Source of the DNA: Agrostemma githago
Lineage: Eukaryota > Streptophyta > Magnoliopsida > Caryophyllales > Caryophyllaceae
Assembly: GCA_958450325.1 (NCBI GenBank)
Contig: OY288246.1
Span: 38,310,544-38,374,543, forward strand
Length of the DNA stretch: 64,000 nt
Direction: 5' to 3'
Each line of letters starts with the position of its first letter. Within the stretch, counting starts at the first letter, position 1. The translations under genes and the position numbers were made by a program. Below are positions 22,565-33,335 of the stretch, in pieces. Under the pieces are notes generated by a model, which was given only the letters and a program-made list of their open reading frames with translations, made no database searches and was not told where the DNA came from.

Positions 22565-23270
22565 TCAATGTTCAATGGCATGGATATATGCCGACTCGGA
22601 CCGTCTTTCGACACAAATCAGTATACTGGTCAGGTGATCGGGAATGTTCTGTAAAGATGCCAATTTTGAGAGTGCATCTGCAAACTGGTTTTTCTTCCCG
22701 AGGCAGGTATATATATATTCTACTTTTTGGAATTGTTTCTCGAGAACCCTTACTCGCGCCTGGTAGGCCACGAGGTTGGCGTTACGAGTTTTTTTATTTC
22801 TGGAGTGCTTGATTAATGACCAAGGACGAGTCGCCGTGTACCCGGAGATTTGTGACCCATAAATCGGCGGCGGCTTGTAACCCATGGATGCATGCTTCGT
22901 ACTCGGCGGCGTTATTAGTAACGTCGAAGTCCACTTTGATGGATGCGGGAGTATGTTCCCCTTTTGGCGAGATTAAAAGAATCCCGACTCCGAACCCTCG
23001 GAAATTGGATGCCCCATCGAAATATAGATGCCATGTTTCTGTATTGGTATAGAATATATCTTCGTCTGGGAAGGACCAAGTGTCAGTGTGTCCTTCTTCG
23101 TTTACGGGACTATCGGCGAGAAATTCGGCTACTACTCGGCCCTTAAAAGCTTTTAACGGTATGAACTTCAGGTTGAACTCTGCCAACATTAGAGTCCATC
23201 TAGAAATTCTGCCGTTGAGAATGAGCTTTTCGAAGAGGTATTTGATGGGCCAGACCAGAGCTGAGCACAT
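22565..23270 (-). pseudogene. Second (archaeal-like) RNase H domain (C)
   Basis: The frame 23270-22794 carries LNGRISRWTLMLAEFNL and FIPLKAFKGRVVAEFLAD, then WHLYFDGASN, a D-containing RNase H core, NNAAEYEACIHGL with its Glu, and LRVHGDSSLVINQ with the third acid. An overlapping frame, 22885-22565, continues to NQFADALSKLAS. The extra RNase H after the RT connection is diagnostic of the Tat lineage. A frameshift at about 22800 splits it. Confidence 0.8.
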
Positions 23271-23551
23271 TTACTCGAGCATGGTGTATTTGCATTCATA
23301 CTCTAAGAACTTTTTGTTGATGTAATAAATAGCTCGTTCTTCTGAGTCAACTGTCTGTGCCAGGATAGCCCCCACGACTGTCTCGATCGTTGTTAGAAAT
23401 AACGACAAAGTCAAACCGGATTAAGGTGGCATTAAGACCAGCGGAGCAGACATGATTTCTTTGATTTTGTCGAAAGTCGCTTGACATTTATCGTCCCACA
23501 GTGTTCGTTCCCCCACTTTCAGTTTCTTGAAAATCGGTTCACATACCAAGG
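23271..23551 (-). other. RT-RNase H connection, frame-broken (C)
   Basis: Degenerate sequence of the first RNase H/tether. A stop separates it from 23270. A deletion of about 60 bp at 23580, shared with 37025, removed codons present in element B (3845-3905). Confidence 0.45.
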
Positions 23552-24941
23552 TCAGTTTGGAAATAAAACGGTTGATATACTGGCTTTAATTTTTGCTGGA
23601 TCGACCTCGATACCACGTTGGCTAACGATGTGACTCATTAATTTGCCAGATGTTACCCCGAAACTGCATTTTTTAGGGTTTAGTCTCATGTTGTATTTGC
23701 GCAATCGGGTAAATAATTTCCTTAGGGTAGTGATGTGCCCATCCCGGTCTTTGGATTTGAAGATCATGTCGTCTACGTAAACTTCTACTTTCTTATGCAT
23801 CATGTCATGCAATAAGGTCGTAGCGGTCCGTTGATACGTGGCCCCTGCATTAATGAGACCAAACGACATGACGGTGTCACAGTAAGTACTCCAAGGTGTA
23901 GTGAAGGTGGTCTTACTCATATCTTCTTCCGCCATTTTGATTTGATTGTACCCAGCATATCCGTCCATAAAGGATAGAAGGGCATGATCGGCCATGTTAT
24001 CCACCAATATGTCGATATGTGGTAATGGAAAATCGTCTTTCGGGCTCGCCTTGTTAAGATCCCAAAAATCCACGCATACGCGCACCTTACCGTCCTCTTT
24101 AGGAACTGACACGATGTTCGCGACCCAGTCTGGATATTCGGACACCTGTATGAAGCCGACTTTGAACTGTTTATCGACTTCTTCTTTGATCTTTAGAGAC
24201 CATTCGGGTCTCATTCGGCGGAGCTTTTGCTTAACCGTTTCGCACTCGTCTTTAATTGGTATATGGTGCTCGGCTATTTTCCGGTCTATCCCTGGCATGT
24301 CCTTGTAGGACTATGCAAAGACATCTTTGAATTCTTGGAGGAGGCTTGTGAACTGTTGTCTCTCCTCGGGATCTAAGGATAACCCTATCTTAAGCATCTG
24401 GGGCTCTAAGATTGTTCCCACATTGATGGACTCGGTTTCTTCGATTATCGGATTCCGGGACTCCCTTTGCTCTAATTGCTCGATCAGATGAGGAGGTAGG
24501 GGTACCTGTTCGTCGGGCTTCTCAATGTCATTGCATAAAATATTTTCGAAACCAGAATTAAAAAGAGACAAGTCGTAAGTAGAACGGTTGTTACAATTGA
24601 TTGAAAATTTTGAAAACAGCTTGAAAAGAGCAGTCATCTGATCATTGGTCAGTGGCGGGATAGGTAAGGCTCTCGGGACAAACCTCGAAGCGCCAGCAGA
24701 ATTAACTAAAGCGAGAGGGGTTACATGAGTGACTCTAGCACTGGACCCCCTAGACCCGATCTCAGACTCTGACTCTGATTCCGACTCGGAGTCAGACTCA
24801 GACTCAGAAGCGGGCATGTCTCCTTCCCCGGTGACCAGCTTGTAGATTCTTCCTTGACTGTCAGTCCACTTGAGAGTCTTCCTCTCAGCCTTGTTCCCCG
24901 TCTCGGAGCCAACATCCGAGATCAGCTTTGTTGGGTCAAAC
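23552..24941 (-). pseudogene. Reverse transcriptase and acidic linker (C)
   Basis: Two frames abut: 25180-24311 (acidic Ser/Glu run, LKWTDSQGRIYKLVTGEGDM, ILEPQMLKIGLSLDP) and 24298-23552 (RT: VRVCVDFWDLNKA, FMDGYAGYNQI, VEVYVDDMIFKSK with an intact YVDD, LNPKKCSFGV). They are separated by a single TGG-to-TAG nonsense change at about 24310; the duplicate at 37770 and element B keep Trp. Homologous to 37006-38291. Confidence 0.8.
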
Positions 24942-25343
24942 CTATTGCTGCGGAGAATGAGGTTGACTAGGTCCCTTTGGAGTCGGGGGTATTGTGTCTT
25001 CCCGGAAAAGTAGGCCCAGCGCGGGCTTAGCATCATCGGCGCCTTCCCTCGGCTCCGATTGGATGAGCGTGAACACGTCATCCGGGATATAATTGCAATC
25101 CCAGGCCAATTGGGTCCCGGGGTGCATAGCATTAGGTTGGAATAGACCAACTTGGATGGCCCCAAATACTGGCATGACAAAGTAGTCAGTCAGCTGTGGG
25201 CTATAAGGGCACAAGTAGATACCCTTATTTATATTGCAGACCTTTTCAATACCTCCTCGGACAACGTTGCCCGGTGTTGTGGCATAACCGAGGCCAAAGT
25301 GAGAGTCTTCGTCCTTAATGATACGGGTAAGCTCGAGCCCCAC
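24942..25343 (-). pseudogene. Protease-RT linker (C)
   Basis: Frame with HFGLGYATTPGNV, VGLFQPNAMHPG and YIPDDVFTLIQSEP, matching element B around 5200-5580. Cut at its N-terminal side by insertion of F at 25349. The protease catalytic core is not present. Confidence 0.65.
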
Positions 25344-25348
25344 CCAAT

Positions 25349-25537
25349 TGTGCTAGGACCGAATAAAGCCCACAACAAGATCATGCACTCACTTGGGTTA
25401 TTTTAACCAAGCCCAATAAAGCTAGGCGTGTGCATGCTCACACACGTCCCAAATAAGCCCAAAGACCACATGAGAACTTCAGCCAATGATCACTTGAAGA
25501 TACTACCATAATATGCAAGAAGATACTTGGGGATATG
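25349..25537 (+). mobile_element. 5' LTR of element F, first part
   Basis: Starts TGTGCTAGGACC inside the linker coding sequence of C. It is interrupted at 25538 by element D and continues at 40594 after the ATATG target duplication. A mutated copy of this segment is at 38803-38991. Confidence 0.65.
25533..25537 (+). repeat. Target-site duplication of element D, left
   Basis: ATATG, identical to 40589-40593. The duplicated left flank at 38987-38991 reads ATATA. Confidence 0.8.
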
Positions 25538-27175
25538 TGATAAGTGTGTTTTGTAGTGTTTATTTCACGTGTTTGGTCCCGCTTTCTTGTGTGAAATCTC
25601 TCTTTGGAGCGGTTTCGAGGCTACTTACGCTTCTTCTAGCTTGTTTTAGGTTCCTAACGCTCATCACCGAAAAGTGGAACGATTTCGTTTCGTTTCCGAT
25701 ACATATGGAGCCAATGAAGAGAACCGACGATGATTCGGTGGCTTAGACTCGGTCCCGAGTCCCTTGGAGCCCATCCCCGAGCATCGAGAGTCGATAAGAA
25801 GCCTAGGAGGAGCAAGTAGGGGCCTACATGGCCATGTCAGAAGCCTACATAGCCGTGTAGTGAGTTGGGAAGCAAAGAAGAGAGGAAGCAAGCTACAGCA
25901 GGGCGTCATGGCCGTGACCCATGACCATCATGGCCATGACGTGGGTGCCTCATGGCCGTGAGCCCCCTCATCATGGCCGTGAGCCCCCTGATTCTCCTCG
26001 CACTTTGTCACTTCATTCCCCTTATTCTTACAACCCTATATATACCCCCCCCCCCCTCTTGTATTGTTTTAAGCACTTTTACATTATCCTACATTAGACT
26101 AAACCCTAGATAGAGTTCCTCCTCTCATTAGCTTAATCTTTCCTTAATCTTTAATTAAACTTAGCTTAATCTAGTTGGTAATCCTTGTATTAAGGGGATT
26201 CTTCAAGACTCATTCAAGATTGACAACCTTGGGAGATTTATTTGGGTTTTTCTTATTAATACAAGTTCTTATCTTTTCATCCTCTTGTGAGTAGGTATAA
26301 TCTTCTTAATCTCTTTTCTCTCGTTCTTTGTTTAATTCTTCAAGTTTTAATCTTTACTTATTGTTCATTGTTCTTGTTAGTTCATAATGAATGTTTGGAT
26401 TATTATGTTGATTTCTCTTGATAGTGTTAGTATTAGTTTGATAATGTGTGAGTAGACTTATTGTGGGGTTAGTAGGGGGATTAAGTGTAGATTATGGATG
26501 ATTAGGGTTTGATTGTGGGTAAAGGTGAATCCTTTGTTGCTAGTTACATATTGAGCTCACTATGTGTTTGTTGAATTGCTTGTTTGAGTAGTAGTGGTCA
26601 TGCTTCTCATGCTTGTCTTCCTCTTCTCATTGTGTGATTAATTTGTGGTTGAATCCTTGTGTATTGGGTAACATCTTGCATGAGTATTCGGGTTTAGTCT
26701 TTGACACGAGAGTGCAGACTTTGGCTTTGACGCGAGAGCGCGGACCGACCTTAGTAACTAGGTGAAACCTACACCCTTGATTACCCAATTATCCTACTAC
26801 ACTTATGAACCCAAACTAACCCTACTCCTTCCCATATTAATTTCTCCGTCTTTTAGCTATTACCTATCTAGTTAGTTGATTGTCTTTAGTTTAGTTCATC
26901 TTCTTAGTTCATATTATACCTAGTTCATTGATAGTCTAGTTCCATCCCCTTTAATCACCATAGTTAATCAATTCTAGTCAATCCTCTTCCTCCTGTGTTG
27001 TTTTGGTGACTTAGCCTTGTTTTTGAGTAGACCATAGTCTTACTCTAGCTACCCGTGGTTTTGAGTACACCTCATAACCGTCCCCGTGGACTCGACCCGA
27101 CTTACCCTAGCTACCCGTTAGGATTAGTTGGACTCTATTTGTTGGTTGGGAACCACGGCAAATCCCCACCATCAT
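25538..27175 (+). mobile_element. 5' LTR of Athila-like element D (1638 bp)
   Basis: TGATAAGTG ... CCATCA, followed by the primer site. TATATATA at 26037-26044, then a C13-type tract. Upstream, 25825-25990, lie at least six CATGGCCATG/CATGGCCGTG dyad motifs. It is close to the LTR at 38992-40588, with few substitutions and one 41-bp indel, so the insertion is fairly young. Confidence 0.9.
26037..26044 (+). promoter_or_regulatory. LTR TATA box (D)
   Basis: TATATATA, directly followed by a run of C (a possible transcript start region) and preceded by the CATGGCCATG array. Confidence 0.6.
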
Positions 27176-27178
27176 TTT

Positions 27179-27196
27179 GGCGTCGTTGCCGGGGAC
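27179..27196 (+). promoter_or_regulatory. Primer binding site, tRNA-Asp type (D)
   Basis: TGGCGTCGTTGCCGGGGA, 3 bp after the LTR. It complements the 3' end of plant tRNA-Asp except for one mismatch. This primer is typical of the Athila lineage. Confidence 0.8.
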
Positions 27197-27403
27197 GGTG
27201 CATGTTTAGACTTAGTTTGCTTATTAGGTTGACTTAGTTACCCCTTTTGTGTTCTCTTTCTATCTATTGTGCATATTTTGTAGGCTTTTTCTTTGTTTTT
27301 ATTGCTTTCTCCTCTCTTTGTCTTTTGTTGTGGTTGGTTTTTGTCTCTACCTAGTGCCCTCAAAGCACTAGGTGTTCTCACGTTTGTTCCGAGTGTGTAG
27401 TTT

Positions 27404-28602
27404 ATGCCTAGAGGAGGGAACGACTCGTTGCTCTTCAATTCAAATCCGGAGAGACTCTTTCGAGCCTTTCGGCAAAGGACAATTGCTAGAGTAAGAAATT
27501 CCCAACCGGGTCCAAGCAACAACATAGAAGAACAAGCATTTGGGATTGACTTAAACGAGCCACCGCAAGACAACACCGAAGGGGGCTTCTTGAATCCTTT
27601 CGGCACTTTATTCCAACCACCTCCCACATCTCCAACAACTTCTCCTTCAACATCTCCATCAAGTTCTACACCATCTACACCATCATCTCCCGCTTATCCA
27701 ACAATGCCGAAGTTCTCATCTCATTCTACATTCACGGAGGATGTCTTGCCGGGACCGAGCACTTTACCGGCCGCTTATGCCGGAAATTTTGTGGCGAAGA
27801 CACAATTCATCCAAATTGTAGAAAGAAATCAATTTAGTGGTTTGCCCACCGAAGACCCGCATCAACACATGGAGACCTTCTCCGATTATTGTGACGCTAT
27901 ATCTCAACCCGGGGTTACTCAAGATCAAATTCGTTGGGTACTTTTCCCGTTCTCTCTCATTGGAAAAGCGAAGCAATGGATCAAGAGTCTCGATAGGGCA
28001 ACCATGGGGATTGATACTTGGAAGAAACTTGCATTGGCGTTCTACCAAAAGTTTTACCCCTCGGAAAAGACGAATTTGCTAAGGGCCTCCATCACCAGTT
28101 TCCAACAACGGGATGAAGAGAGCCTTTATGAAGCATGGGAGCGGTTCAAGGCGTTGGTTAGATCGTGCCCCCACCATGGACTTTCACAATGGTTCTTAGT
28201 CCAACAATTTTGGAACGGTTTGTATGAGGATTCGAGAGCCATACTCAATATGGGTTCCAATGGAAGGTTCACTGAAGTGGATGATGACCAAACTTGGTCA
28301 AGAATTGAAGAAATGGCGGTCATAACTCTCAATACTCTAGGCCAAGGAAAGAAAGTATAGGGGGAAGGCATGAGATCGATGTCATTACACAATTAAGTGC
28401 CGACCTTGGAGCACAATTGAAGACACACAAGGATACTATTGACAAGAAGCTCCAAAATCATTTTTATCAAGGTCAAAGCACTAGTTCCTCCAATCAACAA
28501 TCGATTCATCAAGTTAATGTTATGGGAGTGGTTCCTTCTACATCTTATTATGGGATATGCGAGATTTGTGGAATATATGGACATGAGCCTTTACATTGTT
28601 GA
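27404..28602 (+). pseudogene. Gag of Athila-like element D
   Basis: The frame 27404-28360 (318 residues) has a Pro/Ser/Thr-rich N-terminus and then the capsid region: FPFSLIGKAKQWIKSL, WKKLALAFYQKFYPSEKTN, ESLYEAWERFKALVRSCPHH, VQQFWNGLY. It is interrupted by a stop at about 28361. A second frame to 28602 continues with a CX2CX4HX4C zinc knuckle (CEICGIYGHEPLHC) for RNA packaging, followed at once by a stop. Together with 28677-29763 and 29773-30678 this was one long Gag-protease frame. Athila identity rests on the capsid motifs and the tRNA-Asp primer site. Confidence 0.8.
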
Positions 28603-28676
28603 AGTAGCATTGAGCAAGTGAATGCTTTCAAGCATACAAGCAAGGTGCCCCATATTCTAACTTCAAGGCTCAAAAT

Positions 28677-29408
28677 GTGCCAAATTCTCACATGTTCCAA
28701 GCCTCCCAACAACAAGCTCAACAACAATACTGTGTACTCTATGTTCCTCCTCCCTTAAAGGACAACAACCAAGACTACCAAGGTTATCAAGGCAATCAAA
28801 GGCCTTTCAACAACTTCCAACAACATAACCAAGGTGCCTTCAACAACAATCAAGGGTTCCATAGTCAAGGGAATTTCAATCATCAAGGTGGTTTCCAAGG
28901 AAACCAACATTCTCAAGAATTTCATAACAACAACCTAGGTTACCAAGGTCACAATCATGACAACTCTCAAGGCCAAAGTCAAGGCAACTCTCAAGGGTTC
29001 CAAGGGAACTTCCAACAACAACAAGGGTCCCAAAATACTCAACAAGAAAACAACCAAAGAAGCCGGTCTCCAATTCATGATTATGGCATTCCCTTAGCCA
29101 TCACCAATACTTCTCATAACCAACAATCTCCCCCTCGGGATTTTGACATGCAAAAATCAATGTTGGATATGCAAAGGAGTAAGCAAGAATTGCAAAGAAG
29201 CCAATTGGAGATGCTAAAGAACCAACAAGAATTCTTTGCTCACCTTCAAATGGAGAACAAGGCAAGAGATACTCACGTGAAGATGCTAGAAACCCCACTA
29301 GCTCAAGTTGCTTCGGGTAGTTCTTCCCGGCAAAAGGGTCAACTACCTCCTCAAGGTGTACCGATGAAATTCACAACATGTGAATGTCATCACCTTGAGG
29401 AGCGGTGA
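28677..29408 (+). pseudogene. Q/N-rich C-terminal Gag segment (D)
   Basis: 243 codons dominated by Gln, Asn, Gly, Phe and Tyr (for example NNFQQHNQGAFNNNQGF), then a helical segment with repeated MLDMQRSK/QELQRSQ (about residues 155-200, probable coiled coil). Composition resembles prion-like low-complexity regions. It lies between the zinc knuckle and the protease. A frame change near 29380 leads into the next segment. Confidence 0.7.
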
Positions 29409-29763
29409 GTCTTATGACTCTCCCTTGTTCCCTAATGAGCAAGAAGCCATGAAGGAGGTTGTATCTCCATCTCAAAGCCATGAAGGTTGGGGAAATCTCA
29501 TGGAGGAGCAAGTATTATGGGAAGTTGAAAAACCTATTGAAGACAAGCTCCCCACACCCCAAGAGAAAGACAAGGGAAAGAAGAAAGTGTCAATTGAAAA
29601 GTCCCAACCTAATGAGCAAGACAAGATACACATCAAGTTGCCATTCCCAACAAGGCAAATGAAGACCAAGGTGGATGTTCAATATGACAAGTTCCTTGAC
29701 ATTGTGAGGAAGTTGGATGTGAGTATCCCTTTCACTGAGTTAATCACCCAAGTTCCAGCCTAA
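29380..29763 (+). pseudogene. Gag-protease linker (D)
   Basis: Frame starting MNVITLRSGESYD, the conserved ITLRSG block that precedes Athila protease. It continues with LPFPTRQMKTK, DKFLDIVRKLDVSIPFTE and ends at a TAA at 29761, after which GKFMREILARKR continues in the next frame. A Lys/Glu-rich segment lies in the middle. Confidence 0.7.
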
Positions 29764-29772
29764 GGAAAGTTC

Positions 29773-30678
29773 ATGAGAGAAATCTTGGCTAGGAAGAGAT
29801 CCGTTGACAAGGAAGAGACCATAGCGTTCACAAGAGAGGTGAGTGAGCTCATTCAAGGCTCTACACTTCCTAAGTTGAAGGATCCAGGTAGTTTCTCAAT
29901 CCCGTGCACCATGGGGAACTTGAAGATTGAAAGGGCATTATGTGATTTGGGGGCGAGTGTGAGCATCCTCCCTTATTCTATTTGTGAGCAACTTGGGATG
30001 AAAGAGCTCAAGTGTCCCTCTATTACACTCCAAATGGCCGATCGTTCACTTAACCGACCATTAGCGATGTTAGAGGATGTGCCACTAAGAATAGGGAAAT
30101 TCTTCATTCCGGTCGACTTCCTTGTGCTTGATATGCCGAAGGATGCTATCACTCCCATTATCCTTGGGCGCCCATTTCTACATACCGCCGGTGCAATGAT
30201 TGATGTAAAGAATTGTAGGATCACCTTTGAGCTAGGCGACGAGAAGCTCGTATTTGACCTACAAGGTAACACCTCGCCTACAAATGAAGAATCGTGTAAT
30301 ATGATCCATGCCATGAAAGACATCGATCTAGGGGATGAATCGGATGAAAGCTTGGAAGTCGACAACAATTTGTGTGAAATTGATAATGATGCTATTGAGC
30401 TTGGGGTGAATGAATACCCTTGTTGTGTGAATGAGGACAAGTTGCAAGGAAAGAAGAAAGTTGAGCCTCCCTTGGGGCCACATGAAGATAGATGGACGTT
30501 TGGGTATATACCGAAGGATCGAAAGTACAAGTTCAAGCCGTTGAACTTAGTAGACCGGGATGCCCCGGGAACGTCAAGGCTAGGTTGTGAAGACCCTTGG
30601 AGTGTAGGTTGGTATTCATTCCACAAGCTTGATCGAAGATTTTTCGAGAGCCTTCGATTTGTTGCTTCGTGCCCTTGA
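29773..30678 (+). CDS. Aspartic protease of Athila-like element D
   Basis: 301 codons. LPKLKDPGSFSIPCTMGNL leads to the catalytic site ALCDLGASVSILP (D-L-G-A in place of D-T/S-G, as is usual in Athila), then PLRIGKFFIPVDFLVLDM and IILGRPFLHTAGAMIDV. It would cleave the Gag polyprotein. After residue about 165 comes an acidic linker (NEESCNMIHAMKDIDLG, LEVDNNLCEIDN) that ends at 30678 without RT. No reverse transcriptase or integrase follows anywhere in D, so the element looks non-autonomous. Confidence 0.8.
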   Translation: MREILARKRSVDKEETIAFTREVSELIQGSTLPKLKDPGSFSIPCTMGNLKIERALCDLGASVSILPYSICEQLGMKELKCPSITLQMADRSLNRPLAMLEDVPLRIGKFFIPVDFLVLDMPKDAITPIILGRPFLHTAGAMIDVKNCRITFELGDEKLVFDLQGNTSPTNEESCNMIHAMKDIDLGDESDESLEVDNNLCEIDNDAIELGVNEYPCCVNEDKLQGKKKVEPPLGPHEDRWTFGYIPKDRKYKFKPLNLVDRDAPGTSRLGCEDPWSVGWYSFHKLDRRFFESLRFVASCP

Positions 30679-32123
30679 AGGTGATGGAGTTGTGTACCAT
30701 GTTGTTGAAAATTGAATGAAGAACCCACCACCCTTGGTTTGATGGAGTTCCAAAAGAATCGTCTTATTGTATATATCTCTTTCTTATTCTTTTGTGTTTG
30801 TGGAATTCTTGTAATTTGGTATTTTGATGAGTGATGTGAGGGAGGGATTTTGATGGTGTTTATTGAGTTTATTTGCTAGGTTAATAGTGAAGATGAAGTT
30901 TTGAGAAGAGTGGTTGATGATAGAAGCTTGGAGCTTGGGCAAGGGAGTCGGTTTTTGAGCTGTTTGTAAGCTTAAGGGGCCGGGACTTTGGATCCCGAGG
31001 TATTATTATGCATTTGGGTGGAAGGCTCGGTGTGCTAATAGTGAATGAAGACTTGGGTTGGAACATGGCCATGTCGAGGGAGACATGGCCATGAGGCGAC
31101 ATGGCCATGAGGAGGCCGTCATGACCGTGAGCTAGAAGTCCAAAAGTCACAACCTACTGCTCTTGATCATGGCCATGAGGGGCTAAGTCACGGCCAGAAG
31201 GGCTCCCGACCGTGATGGGCCAGGTCATGGCCAGGACGGGTTTCCAGCCTGTTTCCTTTGCCTTTCTTCATCACCCAACCCAGCCTTATTCCCCTCTATC
31301 TCTCCCATGCCCAGCCCAACGTCACTCCCCCCATTAAATTAACCCAGCCCAAATATTTACCTCCCTTACCAAACCAACCCGCCTCACTCTCTTCTTTAAC
31401 CCAACCGCCCCATCTTATTGCCCAAGCTCCACTTCCCATTTTATTTACCCAACCCATCACCCTTCTTTTATACACCCAGCCCGCCCCACTTATATTAACC
31501 AAACCCATTTTTCTTTTCACCAACCCAACCCGCCCCATCTTATTACCCAGCCCATAACCCTTTCCCCTCTCATATAACCCAACCCGCCCAGCCCTCCCAT
31601 CATTCAACCCGACCCGCCTTTACTCCCCTCACTTACCCAACCCAACCCACCCTTATCTACCTAGCCCAACCTCACCCCAGCCCATCTTTCATCCTACCAT
31701 TTAATTATCCAGCCCACCCCATTTTCACCAACCAAACCAGCCCCCCTCTATTTACCCAATTCATTTACACCCCCACCCAACCTCCCTTTTCACCTAATTC
31801 ACTATCATAAAATCCAAATTCGCAAGTTCTTTTCACTTTCTTTATTTTTATTTTCTTTTGGTAGAATTTAGTCGGATTTAGGCGGAATCCGGGCTTGGTG
31901 ACTTGATTACACCTAGCCCTCCCCTCCCATTTCCTTTTATTTTCTTCATTTTATTTCTTCCCCCATCCATATCTTTTCTCGTCTCGGCCCTCGGTGACTT
32001 GATTACACCCCGGCCGGACACATTCTACCCTTTCTTCATTTTCATTTTTGATTTTTACTTTTATTTTCCTTTTTTTTGTGTCTTCCACACACTACCGATC
32101 GAGCAGGAGGACATTGCTCGGTT

Positions 32124-32137
32124 TAAGTGTGGGGGAG
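32124..32137 (+). promoter_or_regulatory. Internal polypurine-tract copy (D)
   Basis: TAAGTGTGGGGGAG, identical over 14 bases to the tract at 35521-35534 next to the 3' LTR. Either an internal priming site or the trace of an older LTR boundary. Confidence 0.5.
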
Positions 32138-33047
32138 CGATATCCAAGTCTAGCTTAGTTTTATTTTCATAGTTTTTTCGAAAAATCTTTAAAATCCCTA
32201 AAAATTTGAAAAAAAATTCATAAAAATCAAAAAGATTTTCGTTTGTGTCTTTTTCTTTTGTGTCTTTGTATCGTATACTTGTTGTGTTGTGTGTTTTGCT
32301 CCTCCGAATTCCTTGTAGGTTGTGCGATCTTCGATAAGTTTCGGAAGGCTCTTGACATCCGGTATTATCCTTCTTTCTCCTTCTCCTTTTTCCCTTTTTG
32401 TGAAGTTTGGAGGATGTGTTATGATGGTGTGTGCTCGGGTGGAGCTTTGTGAAGATTTGTGGTTGATTGGTTGCTTATTTGGATGTTTCGGGGTGGTGTT
32501 TATTTTGTTTGTATGTTTGTTTTCTTTTCTCTTATTATGTTTTGTTTTGTTGTGTGTGTCTCATTTTCTTTCGTCCTTGTTGTGTCTTGTTTAGTTTGTG
32601 TCTTGTGTAATAAGGTTTTCAAAAACCCGGTTTTGAGGCTAGTGCGCGAGTGTTTACTTTCCCTTTCTAGTGATGTGAATCGAGTCTTGGACTTTACTCT
32701 AGTAGAATGACTTTAAATCAATGATTTCGTTGGTTTCTTACCTTGAGTCCACCTAGTCTACTAGGGATTTACTACGGGATTTGCATTTTGACCATTTTGA
32801 CCATCCACGGAGTGAAAAGGCCTTGGTTGCCGAGTCCCGTCCCTTAGGTGACCGTGTTCGAAATTGTTTGATTAGTCCAAGTTTCTCCCTTTTTTGTGGG
32901 TTTGAAGGGAAGGGCCCGTCCCGACTTACCCATTTCCCTACCTCCTACGCATTTCCACAAATAAGTTGCAAATTGTTGAAATTCTCACTTGGTTGCAAGA
33001 AATGCCTACAAAACAAAAGTTATCCAAAAGGCAAGCCAAGGAAAGAA

Positions 33048-33130
33048 AGGAAAAAGAAAGAGAAAGAAAAAAAAAAAAAGAAAAAAAAAAAGAAAAAGAA
33101 AGAAAAAGAAAGAAAAGAAAGAAGAAAAAG
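33048..33130 (+). repeat. A/G-only tract
   Basis: Runs of AAAG/AAAAG with no pyrimidine for most of its length. It produces spurious Lys-rich or Phe-rich ORFs on the two strands. Confidence 0.7.
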
Positions 33131-33330
33131 AAAAGGCACAACAAATGAAAAACAAAATACAAAAGAAGAAAAAGAAATGGCATAGCAACTCAAAATCCGA
33201 ATGCAAAAGAAAAATGCCAAAAGAAAACCATCTCACAAAAAGATTATCACCCTCTCAAAAATAAGCCTTTTTCCGATCGTTACCATGAAGAGCCTACCAA
33301 AGGACCGAGTCCCTAGGAAGGATGATAGCG

Positions 33331-33335
33331 GTAAT
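33331..33335 (+). repeat. Target-site duplication of solo LTR E, left
   Basis: GTAAT, identical to 34921-34925. Confidence 0.85.

Larger units (their letters stand above)
21905..25348 (-). mobile_element. Pol region of Tat element C, decayed
   Basis: Runs right to left from protease/linker through RT, two RNase H parts and integrase. It joins the antisense gene and LTR to its left. It is interrupted at 25349 by element F. The 5' half with gag and the 5' LTR is not seen in the window. The part from 22196 to 25537 (which includes the start of F) is repeated at 35653-38991. Confidence 0.8.
30679..33335 (+). other. Long 3' noncoding region of element D
   Basis: Holds CATGGCCATG motifs at 31063-31220; a C/A-rich tract of CCCAACCC-type words at 31260-31790; T-rich DNA at 31900-32700; a second polypurine-like tract at 32124-32137; and an A/G-only run at 33048-33130. 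The ORFs here follow from composition. No env-like or pol sequence is recognised. Confidence 0.55.

Noticed and set aside
25664..25961. ORFs in LTR D, repeated at 39118-39415
   Set aside because: Inside U3, spanning the CATGGCCATG array; not protein-like.
29973..30731. 252-codon minus-strand ORF opposite the Athila protease
   Set aside because: Shadow of the real plus-strand protease frame; no motif of its own.
31258..31607. Pro/Thr-rich ORF and its minus-strand Gly/Trp-rich shadow
   Set aside because: Product of CCCAACCC-type low-complexity sequence.
32781..33236. Several Lys-rich plus-strand and Phe-rich minus-strand ORFs
   Set aside because: All come from the A/G-only tract at 33048-33130 within the 3' noncoding part of element D.
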